Shown here one piece after another: positions 51,058 to 61,273 of a DNA stretch of 64,000 bases. Numbering within the stretch: position 1 is the first letter of the stretch; each line of letters opens with the position of its first letter. Origin of the DNA: DASSUW01 sp963806395 (lineage in GTDB: Bacteria > Actinomycetota > Thermoleophilia > Solirubrobacterales > Solirubrobacteraceae); contig CAWDYI010000019.1 of assembly GCA_963806395.1 (NCBI GenBank), forward strand, positions 620,001 to 684,000, given 5' to 3'. The translations under genes and the position numbers were made by a program. The notes under the pieces were generated by a model. The model saw nothing but the letters and a program-made list of their open reading frames with translations, did not search any database and was not told the DNA's origin.

Positions 51058-54000
51058 TTAGTGCCTGGCCTTCGGGGCCAGCCTGGCCTTCTTGCCGAGC
51101 GGCACGGTGATCCGAGCGGTGTAGCCGCGGATCTTCACCCGCACCACGATCCGGCTCTTCCGTGCTATCCGCCGCGAGCTGCGCAGCGTGACCTTCACCT
51201 TGCCGTTACGGCCCGACTTGGTCCTCTGCAGCCGCGTCCCCGCGAGCCGCACCGTGCTCTTGATTCGCGCCCTCGTGGCCTGCGACGTGCTCATCTCGCA
51301 CACGATCGACTGACCGTTGCTCGACAGCGTGCACGACACCAGCACGGTGCTGCCTGGCGGGCCGGCCGGGCCCTGTGGGCCCTGCGGACCGGTCGGTCCG
51401 GTCGGGCCCATCGGACCCTGGATGCCCTGCGGTCCCTGGTTGCCCTGCGGACCCTGCGGGCCCTGCGGCCCGGTCGGTCCCGTCGGGCCGGTCGGGCCCT
51501 GCGGGCCGCCGGAGACGACGACGAAGTCGCTCGTCGCATCCGCGTCACCGGCCTCGTTGATCGCCGTGATCCGGCACCGCAGCTGGCGACCGAGGTCGTT
51601 CGCCGTGGTCACGTAGGTCGCGGCTGTCGCGCCCGGGATCGCCGTCCCGTTGCGCAGCCACGCGTACTCGTACGACGTGGGCTCGTTGATGAACCCGCCG
51701 CTGACGCACGCGAGCGTGCGCCCGGCGGCCGGCTCGCCGGTGATCGTCGGGTTGTTGACCGGCAGCGGGGAGACCGCCACCGCGGCCGCCGACTCGACGT
51801 TGATCGTGCGCGTCGCCTCGGCGGTGTTGCCCGCCGCGTCCTCACCCACCGCGCGCAGCACCACGGCATGGCCGACGTCGGCTGCCGTCGGCTGGTAGCG
51901 GAGCTGGAACGGGAACGAGACCTTGCGCTGGATCAGCTGGTCGCCGATGTAGAGGCGGACCTCCTTCATGTCGCCGCGCTCGTCCACCGCGTCGACGTCG
52001 ATCTCGACCGGATCCTGCGGCGTCGCCGTCGCGCCCTCGGCCGGGTACGTGTACGCGACGGTCGGAGCCGTCGTGTCCGGCGTCGTCGGGAGCAGGTACG
52101 CCAGCGAGCGGCGCACGAGCTCGTTGCGGGTCGCCGCGTTCACCTGCTCGAGACCGAAGCCGAACGTCACCGTGTCACGCGTCGACAGCGCGAGGCCGCC
52201 GGCCTGCGTCGGCGGGCTCGACACGTCGAGCTCGATCCGCTCCTGACGCAGCGGCTTCTGCGCCGCCACGCTGCTCCAGTTCCGCAGCCGGGTCGGGCTC
52301 TTCGCTCGCGGCTGCGCGACGCCGTTCACGTCCTGGTTCGGATCGTTGCCCGACGAGGTGTCGAGCGTGATCGGGGCCATGCCGTCGAACAGGCCGCCCG
52401 TCGCGGGCAGCACCTGCGACGCGTTGAACGTCGTCGTGCCGTAGCCGCCCTGGCGTGCGGTGGCGCCGAAGTAGTACTGCTCGACGTCGTTGGAGACGTC
52501 GACCAGCTCCTGGAACGCGGTGTGCGGCCGCCGGTCGTCGCCGGAGTTGTTCGGCGGGTAGAAGAACCCGTAGAACTGGTCCGTGCGGTAGGTCAGACCG
52601 GAGTACGTGTTCAGGCCGGTGCTCGTGCCCAGGAACGGCACGTGCGCGTTGCGACCGGCGAACAGCACCTTGCCGCCCTCGTTGAGGTAGTCGCGCAGCG
52701 CGATCCAGGCCTTGAACGACCACGACGCCATCTCGGTCGAGCCGCTGCCCGTGGTCGGCGTCGGCAGATGCCGCGGGTTCGGGTTCGTCGCGTCCTGCGG
52801 GATGTAGTCGTCACCCGTGTAGTAGAGGACCGCGTCGAAGTGACTCAGCACCCCCAGGAACCCGGGGTTCTTCGTCGACGCGACGCCGTCGGCGTTCAGC
52901 GGCGGGGCGTCGGCGTTGAACACCTCGACCTCGTAGCCGGCCGCCGTCAGGGCGTCGAGGTGCGGCTGCAGGTAGCGCGGCGCCACGTCGTAGCCCGGCC
53001 GCCGGTTCGGCGACACGCCGGTGTAGTCCTCCGCCGCAACGACGAGCACGCGCTGCTTCGGCTGCTCGCCCGCGGGCGGCGTGTCCGGCACCGCCTCCAC
53101 GCGGTAACGGAAGAACTGCGACTGGCCACCGGCCCGGATCGTCACCGACACGATGTCGCCCGGCGTGGCGAACCGCGCCGCCTGGGTCGGGGTCGACCAG
53201 TTGACCGGGGTGGTCAGGCGGACCCGCCTGAACGACCTGCCGGGTCGGTCCCCGAGTCGCTCGCCACCCTCGAACGGCGTCATGGTCTGAGTGATGGTGC
53301 GGTTCGGCAGTCCGGTGCCGGAGATCGACGCCGAGACCACCACGCTGCCGAGTGACTTCTTGGTGATCGCTTCGATCGTCTGGGTGGCGCCGTAGCTCAC
53401 GCTCAGCGGCGTCGGATCGATGTCCACCGTCGGCTTGACGCGATAGGTGCTCGGGTTGCTTTCGGCGTTGCGCGGCTCCTCCGGATCCTTCGCCGACACC
53501 GCGACGTTGAGCGCGAAGTCGAGGTTCTTGAGGAACACGCCCTGCACCTTGTCTTCCTCGTCCGGGAAGATGAAGTTGCTCTGGCAGGCGATGCCGCCGC
53601 CGGTCCCGCACTCGTCGAGCTCGGGCGTCCAGCCGAGGACTCCGTACTGCGCGTAGCCGTGCTCGACCGTCTCGCCGTTGGTCACGTAGAGGTCCGAGGA
53701 CCGCTGCGAGATGTACGGGTCGACGGCGGCGTCACCGTACGTGCCGGTGATCGCCTTGAAGAAGCTGTCGTCGGTCGACGAGTAGTCGGTGTAGGACCCG
53801 AACGGGTACAGCAGCAGCTGTGCCGCCGAGTGGTAGTTGATGAGTGACACGAAGTCGACGCGGCGCAGCAACCGGTCGTACGCCTTGTTCTCCGGCTCCG
53901 ACAGGGCGGACGGGCCGCGGTAGGTCTCCGACCCTGTGGTGCCGCTCGAGCCCTCCGGGTCGAGGTTCCAGCCGGTCGAGTAGTTGCGGTTCGGGTCGAC

Positions 54001-54819
54001 GCCGTCGCCCCCGTCTCCGAAGATGCCGTTGCCGTTGTTGTCGCGCAGGTTCTTGCGCCACAGCCGGTTGTCGTCGTTCCCGGTGCCGTCGCACATGCGG
54101 TTGTTCGCGCCCGACCCGCAGGTGAACGTGTGGTCGTAGCCGTCGACGTTGTGGATCGGCATGATCCAGAGCTCGTGCGTCTTGAGCAGCGACTGCATGA
54201 GGTCGCTGTCGCGGTTGTCGACGAACCAGTTCATGAGCCGCCGGTTCGTCTCGGCCGCGATCCACTCGCGTGCGTGGTTGACCGCCGAGTAGAGGACCGG
54301 GATGCGCGTGTTGTCGGGCGTGTTGCGCGCGTTGTTGGTGATCTTCAGCACCATGATCGGCTTGCCCACGGTCGTGTGGCCGATCGTCTCGAGCTTCACG
54401 ATGTCCCGGTGCTCGGCCGCGATCGCGCGCATTTCGTCTGCGATCCCGCCCGGCTCCGAGTAGCTCCGGTAGACGGTGTAGAACGGGTTCGGGCTGTCGC
54501 CCCCGTCCAGCACCTGGCGCAGCGCCTTGGGTGCGTCGAGCGGCTCGATCTCGACCGCCTCGAGCGCGACTCCGCGCTGCTCGAGCTGGTCGGCCTGCGA
54601 TGGGTACAGCGACACGTTGACGTCTTGCGGGCCCTCGCCCGGCTGGAAGCCCGTGTGCTCGACGTCCACGCCGGCGTCGAGCAGGACACCGGCGTCCGCG
54701 TCGTCGATCGTGGCTCGGTACGGCTCCAGATACTCGCTCCCTGCCGCGCTCGCCCCGGACGCGCCCAGCAGGACGCACAACAGGGACGCAGCCAGCAGCG
54801 CCGGCGCACGTCTGCGCAT
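51058..54819 (-). CDS. Large secreted M14 zinc carboxypeptidase with collagen-like segment
   Basis: This 1,253-residue protein starts at ATG 54819 with GGAGGG nine bases upstream. A signal peptide (RRRAPALLAASLLCVLLGASG) leads to the M14 domain (about 110-450): zinc ligands in NHAREW and YHSAAQ, and catalytic Glu in WTPELDECG. A beta region, a segment like Rossmann/GATase folds (RVLVVAAEDYTGV; FDAVLYYTGDD) and Ig-like modules follow. Then come 17 uninterrupted Gly-X-Y triplets (coded near 51345-51510) and a basic end (KKARLAPKARH). It probably acts outside the cell as an anchored or fibre-forming peptidase. Confidence 0.9.
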   Translation of the reverse strand: MRRRAPALLAASLLCVLLGASGASAAGSEYLEPYRATIDDADAGVLLDAGVDVEHTGFQPGEGPQDVNVSLYPSQADQLEQRGVALEAVEIEPLDAPKALRQVLDGGDSPNPFYTVYRSYSEPGGIADEMRAIAAEHRDIVKLETIGHTTVGKPIMVLKITNNARNTPDNTRIPVLYSAVNHAREWIAAETNRRLMNWFVDNRDSDLMQSLLKTHELWIMPIHNVDGYDHTFTCGSGANNRMCDGTGNDDNRLWRKNLRDNNGNGIFGDGGDGVDPNRNYSTGWNLDPEGSSGTTGSETYRGPSALSEPENKAYDRLLRRVDFVSLINYHSAAQLLLYPFGSYTDYSSTDDSFFKAITGTYGDAAVDPYISQRSSDLYVTNGETVEHGYAQYGVLGWTPELDECGTGGGIACQSNFIFPDEEDKVQGVFLKNLDFALNVAVSAKDPEEPRNAESNPSTYRVKPTVDIDPTPLSVSYGATQTIEAITKKSLGSVVVSASISGTGLPNRTITQTMTPFEGGERLGDRPGRSFRRVRLTTPVNWSTPTQAARFATPGDIVSVTIRAGGQSQFFRYRVEAVPDTPPAGEQPKQRVLVVAAEDYTGVSPNRRPGYDVAPRYLQPHLDALTAAGYEVEVFNADAPPLNADGVASTKNPGFLGVLSHFDAVLYYTGDDYIPQDATNPNPRHLPTPTTGSGSTEMASWSFKAWIALRDYLNEGGKVLFAGRNAHVPFLGTSTGLNTYSGLTYRTDQFYGFFYPPNNSGDDRRPHTAFQELVDVSNDVEQYYFGATARQGGYGTTTFNASQVLPATGGLFDGMAPITLDTSSGNDPNQDVNGVAQPRAKSPTRLRNWSSVAAQKPLRQERIELDVSSPPTQAGGLALSTRDTVTFGFGLEQVNAATRNELVRRSLAYLLPTTPDTTAPTVAYTYPAEGATATPQDPVEIDVDAVDERGDMKEVRLYIGDQLIQRKVSFPFQLRYQPTAADVGHAVVLRAVGEDAAGNTAEATRTINVESAAAVAVSPLPVNNPTITGEPAAGRTLACVSGGFINEPTSYEYAWLRNGTAIPGATAATYVTTANDLGRQLRCRITAINEAGDADATSDFVVVSGGPQGPTGPTGPTGPQGPQGPQGNQGPQGIQGPMGPTGPTGPQGPQGPAGPPGSTVLVSCTLSSNGQSIVCEMSTSQATRARIKSTVRLAGTRLQRTKSGRNGKVKVTLRSSRRIARKSRIVVRVKIRGYTARITVPLGKKARLAPKARH

Positions 54820-54942
54820 GATCAATCCCTCCGCTCGAACGCCCGCTCCCTAGGCGGGTACCGCGTCATTGCACCTGCGCGGCGCACGTATCGCAACGCG
54901 TTGGCCGTGGAGGTGCCTCAACGTGGAGGGAACTCCACGCCG

Positions 54943-55974
<1,032 letters not shown>

Positions 55975-55997
55975 ATGGCGGAATGTAACGTCGCCCG

Positions 55998-56032
55998 GAG
56001 ATCTCCGCCGACAGGGCGCCGGCGGAGATCTC
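55998..56032. terminator. 13-bp stem-loop between MMPL transporter and phosphofructokinase
   Basis: GAGATCTCCGCCG (55998-56010), a 9-nt loop and CGGCGGAGATCTC (56020-56032) form a perfect stem, 49 bp after the MMPL stop on the minus strand. No U tract is visible, so it could instead be a leader structure of the phosphofructokinase mRNA. Confidence 0.5.
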
Positions 56033-56080
56033 GGGGACGGGCGAAGCGGTGATCGGAGGGCGAAACCCCAATCAGCGGAA

Positions 56081-58279
56081 CTAGGCCTTGGCGGGCTCGA
56101 TACGCGGCTCGTGCGAGACCTCGGGCAGCCAGTGCAGCCGCTTCGGGAGGTACCAGTTCCACTCGCCGAGCAGCTTCATCGAGGCCGGGAGCAGCACGCC
56201 GCGCACGATCGTCGCGTCGATCAGGACCGCGACCGCGAGGCCGACGCCCATCATCTTGAACTCGAGCATGCTCAGCGTCCCGAAGATCGAGAACACCGCG
56301 ACCATCACGAGCGCCGCGCTGGTGACCACGCCGGCGGTCTGCTTGATGCCGTGCGCGACCGCCTCGTCGGTCTTCATGCCGGAGTCCACCGCCTCACGGA
56401 TCCGGCTGATGATGAACACGTGGTAGTCCATCGACAGGCCGAACAGGATCACGAACAGGAACAGCGGCAGCCATGACGTGATGCCGCCGACGGATTCGAA
56501 CCCGAGCAGCTTCTCGCCGTGGCCATCCTGGAAGACGAGCTTGAGGATGCCGTAGGCGGCGCCCACCGAGAGCAGGTTCAGCACGATCGCCTTCAGCGGG
56601 ATCACGATCGAGCGGAACGTGACGAGCAGGAGCAGGAACGCCAGCCCGAGCACGAACCCGAACACGATCGGCAGGTGGGACTTCATCGAGTCGTTGAAGT
56701 CCTTCGAGCCGGCCGTCATACCGGTCACGTTGGCCTCGACGCCGCCGACCTTGTCGATCGTCGACGGGAGCACCTCGCCGCGGAGCGTGGCGAGCGCGGC
56801 GTCCGACACGTCATCCGTGCCGGTCCCGTTCATCGGGATCTGCACGACCGCGACGCTCTTGTCGGGGCTGACGTTCGTGGTCACGGGCTCGGACATCTGG
56901 CCGCTGGCCAGCGCCTTGTCGGTCATCGCCTTGATGCCGGCCTGGACCTCGGGCTTGGTGACGTCGTCGGCCTGGACCGCGATCACCGCGGGGAGCGGGC
57001 CGCCGGGGAACGCGGTCTGGATCTTGTTGTAGACCTTCATCACCTCGAGGTCCTGGGGCAGTGCGGACACGCCGGGGTTGACCGTGTGCATGCCGATCGC
57101 GGGGAGCGATAGCGCGAGCAGCAGGCCGCCGGCCAGGACCACCGAGACGACCGGGCGGCGCAGCACACGGTCGAGGATCCAGCCCCAGACGCGCGACTCG
57201 CCGTGGTTGCGGTGGCGCATGCGGCCGATGAACGGCACGCGGCCCTTCTCGACCTTGTCACCGAGCTTCGAGAGCACGGCGGGGAGCACCGTGAGCGAGC
57301 CGAGCACGGCGATGCCGACGACGAGGATCGTGCCGACCGCGAACGACTGGAACACGATGCTGCCGGCGAAGAACATGCCCGCCATCGCGATCATCACGGT
57401 CAGGCCGGAGACGAGCACCGCCTGGCCCGACGTGGCGGCCGCGAACGCGAGCGCGTCCTCTGGCGAGCGCCCGGCGTCGCGTTCCTCCATTTTGCGCCGT
57501 AGATAGAACATCGAGTAGTCGACGCCGACCGCAAGGCCGACGAGCAGGACCACCGAGCCCACGGACTCGTCCATCGGGAAGAGCTGGCTGATCGGCGCGA
57601 GGATCCCGATCGTCGCCATCACGGCGGTGACGCCGAGCAGCAGCGGCACACCGGCGGCCACGAGCGCGCCGAACGCGACCACGAGGATCAGCATCGTGAT
57701 CGGGAGGGAGAGGACCTCGGCCTTCTTGAAGTCGTCCTCGAACGCCTTGGAGATCGCCTTGTCGGCGCTGGCGTCGCCGAACTGCCCGACGAACACCTCG
57801 GGATGCGCCTTCTGGGCGCCGGACACGGCGGCGATCGTGCTGTCGACGCGCGCCTCTGCGACGTCGTCGTCGCCGGGGATCTCGAACGTGATCAGCGCCG
57901 AGCGGCCGTCCTTGGAGAGCTGGCCCTCGTTGCCCTTGGCGAGTGGCGACTCGACCTTGTCGACGCCCTTGAGGGCTTCAAGACGTCCGACCGTGTCCTC
58001 GACTGCACCCGTGAAGGTCGCATCACCGACCTTGACTGAGCCCTTGCCCTGGACGAGCACCTGCTCGTCGGCAGAGTCGCGGAAGTCTGCTGCGGCGATG
58101 GCCTTGTCGGCCGTCTTGGACGAGCCGTTTCCGTAGTCCTCGTCAGCGATCGTCTTCTGGCCGACCGAGGCGGCGAGGAAGAACGCGATGACCACGAATG
58201 CCAGCCAGCCGAAGATCGCCGTCTTGCGGTGGCCGGCGCTCCAGCGCGCGGCGCGAGCGGCGAGATTCTTGGATTGCAC
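56081..58279 (-). CDS. MMPL/RND-family transporter
   Basis: This 732-residue protein has GTG start 58279 with GGAGG nine bases upstream; the frame is open further but lacks a better site. It has two RND repeats, each with one TM, a large outer loop and five more TMs, about 12 TMs in all. Signatures are VGLAVGVDYSMFYLRRKMEERDAG in repeat 1 and ILFGLSMDYHVFIISRIREA in repeat 2, with the Asp-Tyr pairs used for proton coupling in MmpL3-like pumps. It exports lipids or hydrophobic compounds; the substrate is unknown. Confidence 0.93.
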   Translation of the reverse strand: MQSKNLAARAARWSAGHRKTAIFGWLAFVVIAFFLAASVGQKTIADEDYGNGSSKTADKAIAAADFRDSADEQVLVQGKGSVKVGDATFTGAVEDTVGRLEALKGVDKVESPLAKGNEGQLSKDGRSALITFEIPGDDDVAEARVDSTIAAVSGAQKAHPEVFVGQFGDASADKAISKAFEDDFKKAEVLSLPITMLILVVAFGALVAAGVPLLLGVTAVMATIGILAPISQLFPMDESVGSVVLLVGLAVGVDYSMFYLRRKMEERDAGRSPEDALAFAAATSGQAVLVSGLTVMIAMAGMFFAGSIVFQSFAVGTILVVGIAVLGSLTVLPAVLSKLGDKVEKGRVPFIGRMRHRNHGESRVWGWILDRVLRRPVVSVVLAGGLLLALSLPAIGMHTVNPGVSALPQDLEVMKVYNKIQTAFPGGPLPAVIAVQADDVTKPEVQAGIKAMTDKALASGQMSEPVTTNVSPDKSVAVVQIPMNGTGTDDVSDAALATLRGEVLPSTIDKVGGVEANVTGMTAGSKDFNDSMKSHLPIVFGFVLGLAFLLLLVTFRSIVIPLKAIVLNLLSVGAAYGILKLVFQDGHGEKLLGFESVGGITSWLPLFLFVILFGLSMDYHVFIISRIREAVDSGMKTDEAVAHGIKQTAGVVTSAALVMVAVFSIFGTLSMLEFKMMGVGLAVAVLIDATIVRGVLLPASMKLLGEWNWYLPKRLHWLPEVSHEPRIEPAKA

Positions 58280-58380
58280 TGGGAAAAGCCTCCGAATACA
58301 GAGCGGGGAGCGGGTATCGGAAGCTTCGTCTGGTGCCGCCGCCACGACATTGGAGCGGCCCAGTGTCCAGCGGTGCGGAC

Positions 58381-58404
58381 AGCCTCACCTGGTTCGGTGA
58401 GGCT
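58381..58404. repeat. Perfect 9-bp stem-loop in the MMPL leader
   Basis: AGCCTCACC (58381-58389), loop TGGTTC and GGTGAGGCT (58396-58404) pair perfectly. It lies about 100 bp upstream of the MMPL start, just after the stop of a tiny hydrophobic frame. Read on the minus strand it contains GGTGAGGCT, which is also a conserved string of the magnesium M-box; see findings. Confidence 0.5.
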
Positions 58405-58427
58405 CCCGCATCGCGGTTCGTGCTGAT

Positions 58428-58502
58428 CTAAAAGACGAAGATGATCAGCAGGATGATGATGATTAGGAGAGTGCCCAGTCCGATGTACATGGCGGCGGGC
58501 AT
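58428..58502 (-). CDS. Very small hydrophobic membrane peptide (20-24 residues)
   Basis: ATG 58502 or ATG 58490 opens a frame that ends at TAG 58428-58430. The product MYIGLGTLLIIIILLIIFVF is one complete TM helix with no charged residue. Tiny single-helix proteins of this kind occur in actinobacteria. Neither start has a strong ribosome-binding site, so the call is tentative. It lies between the RTX gene and MMPL on the same strand. Confidence 0.4.
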   Translation of the reverse strand: MPAAMYIGLGTLLIIIILLIIFVF

Positions 58503-58516
58503 ACCCAGGATCGCGC

Positions 58517-59206
58517 TCAGGCAGTCTGCCCGGGCCGGCGCACCACCTCGCAGTCGGCCGCGACGTTGTCGAGCGCGTCGGCATGCACGCGGTCGATCCC
58601 CGGGCCGCAGGTGACCACGTCGCGCACGCCGTCACGCACGAGGATCCGGTCGTCGCCCTCGTCGCCGCTGACGATGTCGCCGGCGATGTCGCGCCGCGCC
58701 GCCGCGATCAGGCGGTCGTTGCCCGGCCCGCCGGACAGCGTGTCGTGACCGAGGCCGCCGCGCAGCACGTCGAACCCGTCGCCGCCGCGGATCGAGTCAT
58801 CGCCCTGGTGGCCGCGCACGCGGTCGAACCCCGCGCCGGCGTCGACCGCATCGCTCCCGGGGCCCGCCCACACGCGGTCGTTTCCGAGCCCGGTGGTGAC
58901 GGTGTCCCGCCCGGTGCCCGCGGCGACGAGGTCGTCACCGTCTCCGCCCGAGACGATGTCGTCGCCGTGGCCGGCACGGACGCGGTCGGCTCCCTCGCCG
59001 AGGTCGATGCGGTCGCTGCCGGCGAGCGCGAACACGTTGTCGGGGCCGCCCTTGGCGTCGATCGTGTCGGCGCCGCGGCTTCCGATGATCCGGTCCCGGC
59101 CGTCGGTGCCGGTGATGACGAGCGCGAGAGCGCTCCCTGCGGCCACCAGCGATATCGCGGCGGCGAGCAAAGGCGCCATCCAGAGGCGCTTGAAACAATG
59201 GGACAC
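58517..59206 (-). CDS. Secreted RTX-repeat calcium-binding protein
   Basis: This 229-residue protein has GTG start 59206 with AGGAGG ten bases upstream, and a signal peptide (MAPLLAAAISLVAAGSALA) is cut near residue 29. Nearly all of the mature chain is degenerate nonapeptide repeats of the GGxGxDxhx type (GTDGRDRIIGSRGADTI; GGDGDDLVAAGTGRDTV), giving a Ca-binding beta-roll. No enzyme domain is attached. Two Cys near the end (VTCGPGID, AADCEVVRR) may close the roll. Confidence 0.88.
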   Translation of the reverse strand: MSHCFKRLWMAPLLAAAISLVAAGSALALVITGTDGRDRIIGSRGADTIDAKGGPDNVFALAGSDRIDLGEGADRVRAGHGDDIVSGGDGDDLVAAGTGRDTVTTGLGNDRVWAGPGSDAVDAGAGFDRVRGHQGDDSIRGGDGFDVLRGGLGHDTLSGGPGNDRLIAAARRDIAGDIVSGDEGDDRILVRDGVRDVVTCGPGIDRVHADALDNVAADCEVVRRPGQTA

Positions 59207-59358
59207 GGGGCCCCACCTCCTGGCTGATCGGTTGACGCCCCGGAAACCCTCTCCAGGCCGCCGAGTTGCGGCCCGCCGAGGGCTCCGGATTCGGCCCGGC
59301 GGTCGGGGCCCCGTCCATCGTTCGAGTCCCGTGCCATACTGGCCTCCCGACGTCCCCG

Positions 59359-59432
<74 letters not shown>

Positions 59433-59440
59433 CTCCACGA

Positions 59441-59468
59441 AGCCGCCGATTTCGGCGGCTTTCTTATT
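59441..59468 (+). terminator. Rho-independent terminator after tRNA-Asp
   Basis: AGCCGCCGA (59441-59449), a TT loop and TCGGCGGCT (59452-59460) form a perfect 9-bp stem followed by TTCTTATT. It is the only classic T-tailed terminator I saw in the window. Confidence 0.88.
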
Positions 59469-59497
59469 GGGCGACCCCGACAACACGAGGAGCAGCC

Positions 59498-61156
59498 ATG
59501 ACGGTGCCCAGTCCACACGCCGGCACGCGTCCGGACGCGTCGATGTTGATCGACGTGGACAGCCTTTTCGCCGCGTACCACCAGGTTTCTCCGGACCCGG
59601 CCGACTCCGCGCAGCGGGTGTCCTTCGGTACGTCGGGGCACCGCGGAACGGCGACGGCGGGGACGTTCAACGAGGCGCACGTCCTCGCCATCACCGAGGC
59701 GATCTGCCGCTACAGGCAGGCGCAGGGCATCGCCGGTCCGCTCTTCCTCGGCCGCGACACGCACGCGCTCTCGGAGCCCGCGGCGCGCAGCGCCGTCCAG
59801 GTGCTCGCAGCCCACGGCGTCGACGTGCGCGTCGACGCGGCCGACAGGCCGACGCCGACGCCGGCGATCTCTCACGCAATTCTCACGGAAAATCGCGCCG
59901 GAAAAGGTCCGTCGGCGGACGGCATCGTGATCACGCCGTCGCACAATCCGCCGGAGGACGGCGGCTTCAAGTACAACCCGCCGAGCGGCGGTCCCGCCGA
60001 CACGAGCGTGACGCGCTGGATCCAGGACGAGGCGAACCGCCTGCTCGAGGGCGGCCTCGCCGATGTGCGGCGCCTCCCGTACGAGGAGGCGGCGGCGAGC
60101 GAGTGCGTGCGCGGCCACGACTACGTGAGCGCCTACGTGGGCGAGCTCGGTGCGGTGATCGACATGGACGCCATCCGCGAGGCGGGCGTGAGCCTCGGCG
60201 TGGATCCGCTCGGCGGCGCGAGCGTGCCGTACTGGCCGGCGATCGCGGAGCACTACGGCCTCGACCTCACCGTGGTGAACGACCAGATCGATCCGACCTT
60301 CCGCTTCGTGCCGCTCGACCACGACGGCAAGATCCGCATGGACTGCTCGTCGCCGTTCGTGATGGCGGGCCTGATCGAGCTGCGCGATCGCTTCGACGTC
60401 GCGGTGGCGTGCGATCCGGACGCCGACCGGCACGGGATCGTCACGCGCGGGTCGGGGCTCATGAACCCCAACCACTATCTCGCCACGGCGATCGCGTACC
60501 TGTTCGGCGGAGCTCGGGACTGGCCGGCTGAGACGGGCGTGGGCAAGACGCTGGTCTCCAGCAGCATGATCGACCTCGTCTGCCGTGAGCTCGGCCGGCG
60601 CCTGGTCGAGGTCCCCGTCGGGTTCAAGTGGTTCGTCGACGGGCTGCTGGACGGCTCGCTCGGGTTCGGCGGTGAGGAGAGTGCGGGCGCGTCGTTCCTT
60701 CGCCGTGACGGCTCGGCGTGGTCCACGGACAAGGACGGCATCCTGCTCGCGCTGCTCGCCGCCGAGATGACGGCGCGCTCGGGGCTCGACCCCGGGGCTG
60801 CCTACGCCGAGCTCACCGAGCGCTTCGGGACACCGGCGTACCGGCGCATCGACGCACCGGCGTCGCCGGAGCGCAAGGCCGTGCTGGCGAAGCTCTCGAG
60901 CGACGACGTCAAGGCGACGGAGCTCGCGGGCGAGCAGATCCGGACCGTGCTCACCGAGGCTCCGGGCAACGGCGCGCCGATCGGCGGCCTGAAGGTGGTC
61001 GCCGACGATGGGTGGTTCGCCGCGCGTCCGTCCGGCACCGAGGACATCTACAAGCTCTACGCGGAGAGCATGCGAGGGGAGGACCATCTCGAGCGAATCC
61101 TCGTGGAGGCCCAGGAGGTCGTCGACGCCGTGCTGGCGGCAGGAGAAGGCAGCTGA
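59498..61156 (+). CDS. pgm: Phosphoglucomutase (alpha-D-glucose phosphate-specific)
   Basis: This 552-residue enzyme interconverts glucose-1-phosphate and glucose-6-phosphate. The catalytic phospho-Ser is S148 in TPSHNPPEDGG. The Mg loop is DPDADRHG, the sugar-binding loop GEESAG and the phosphate loop RPSGTEDIYK. The N-terminus (RVSFGTSGHRG) and length fit the Pgm type rather than phosphomannomutase. It starts at ATG 59498, 30 bp after the tRNA-Asp terminator. A 7-bp hairpin follows before the sugar symporter. Confidence 0.95.
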   Translation: MTVPSPHAGTRPDASMLIDVDSLFAAYHQVSPDPADSAQRVSFGTSGHRGTATAGTFNEAHVLAITEAICRYRQAQGIAGPLFLGRDTHALSEPAARSAVQVLAAHGVDVRVDAADRPTPTPAISHAILTENRAGKGPSADGIVITPSHNPPEDGGFKYNPPSGGPADTSVTRWIQDEANRLLEGGLADVRRLPYEEAAASECVRGHDYVSAYVGELGAVIDMDAIREAGVSLGVDPLGGASVPYWPAIAEHYGLDLTVVNDQIDPTFRFVPLDHDGKIRMDCSSPFVMAGLIELRDRFDVAVACDPDADRHGIVTRGSGLMNPNHYLATAIAYLFGGARDWPAETGVGKTLVSSSMIDLVCRELGRRLVEVPVGFKWFVDGLLDGSLGFGGEESAGASFLRRDGSAWSTDKDGILLALLAAEMTARSGLDPGAAYAELTERFGTPAYRRIDAPASPERKAVLAKLSSDDVKATELAGEQIRTVLTEAPGNGAPIGGLKVVADDGWFAARPSGTEDIYKLYAESMRGEDHLERILVEAQEVVDAVLAAGEGS

Positions 61157-61175
61157 ACACTGGGCAGAGCTGAGC

Positions 61176-61195
61176 CGCGCCGCACTTACGGCGCG
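61176..61195. repeat. 7-bp stem-loop after pgm
   Basis: CGCGCCG, loop CACTTA and CGGCGCG form a perfect stem 20 bp after the pgm stop, followed by TTGG. It is a weak terminator at best. The 117-bp gap to the symporter also has CCCCAAAGGGG, which could mask the symporter ribosome-binding site. Confidence 0.45.
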
Positions 61196-61273
61196 TTGGA
61201 GCCAGGGGTTCTGGTGTACGGTCTTGAGCGCGGCGTCACGAGGGATCGCGGAACCCCAAAGGGGAGTGGTGAG

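Noticed and set aside
51345..51510. Tandem 9-18 nt repeats in the M14 gene as a mobile or CRISPR-like array
   Set aside because: They are Gly-X-Y codons of a collagen-like segment in frame.
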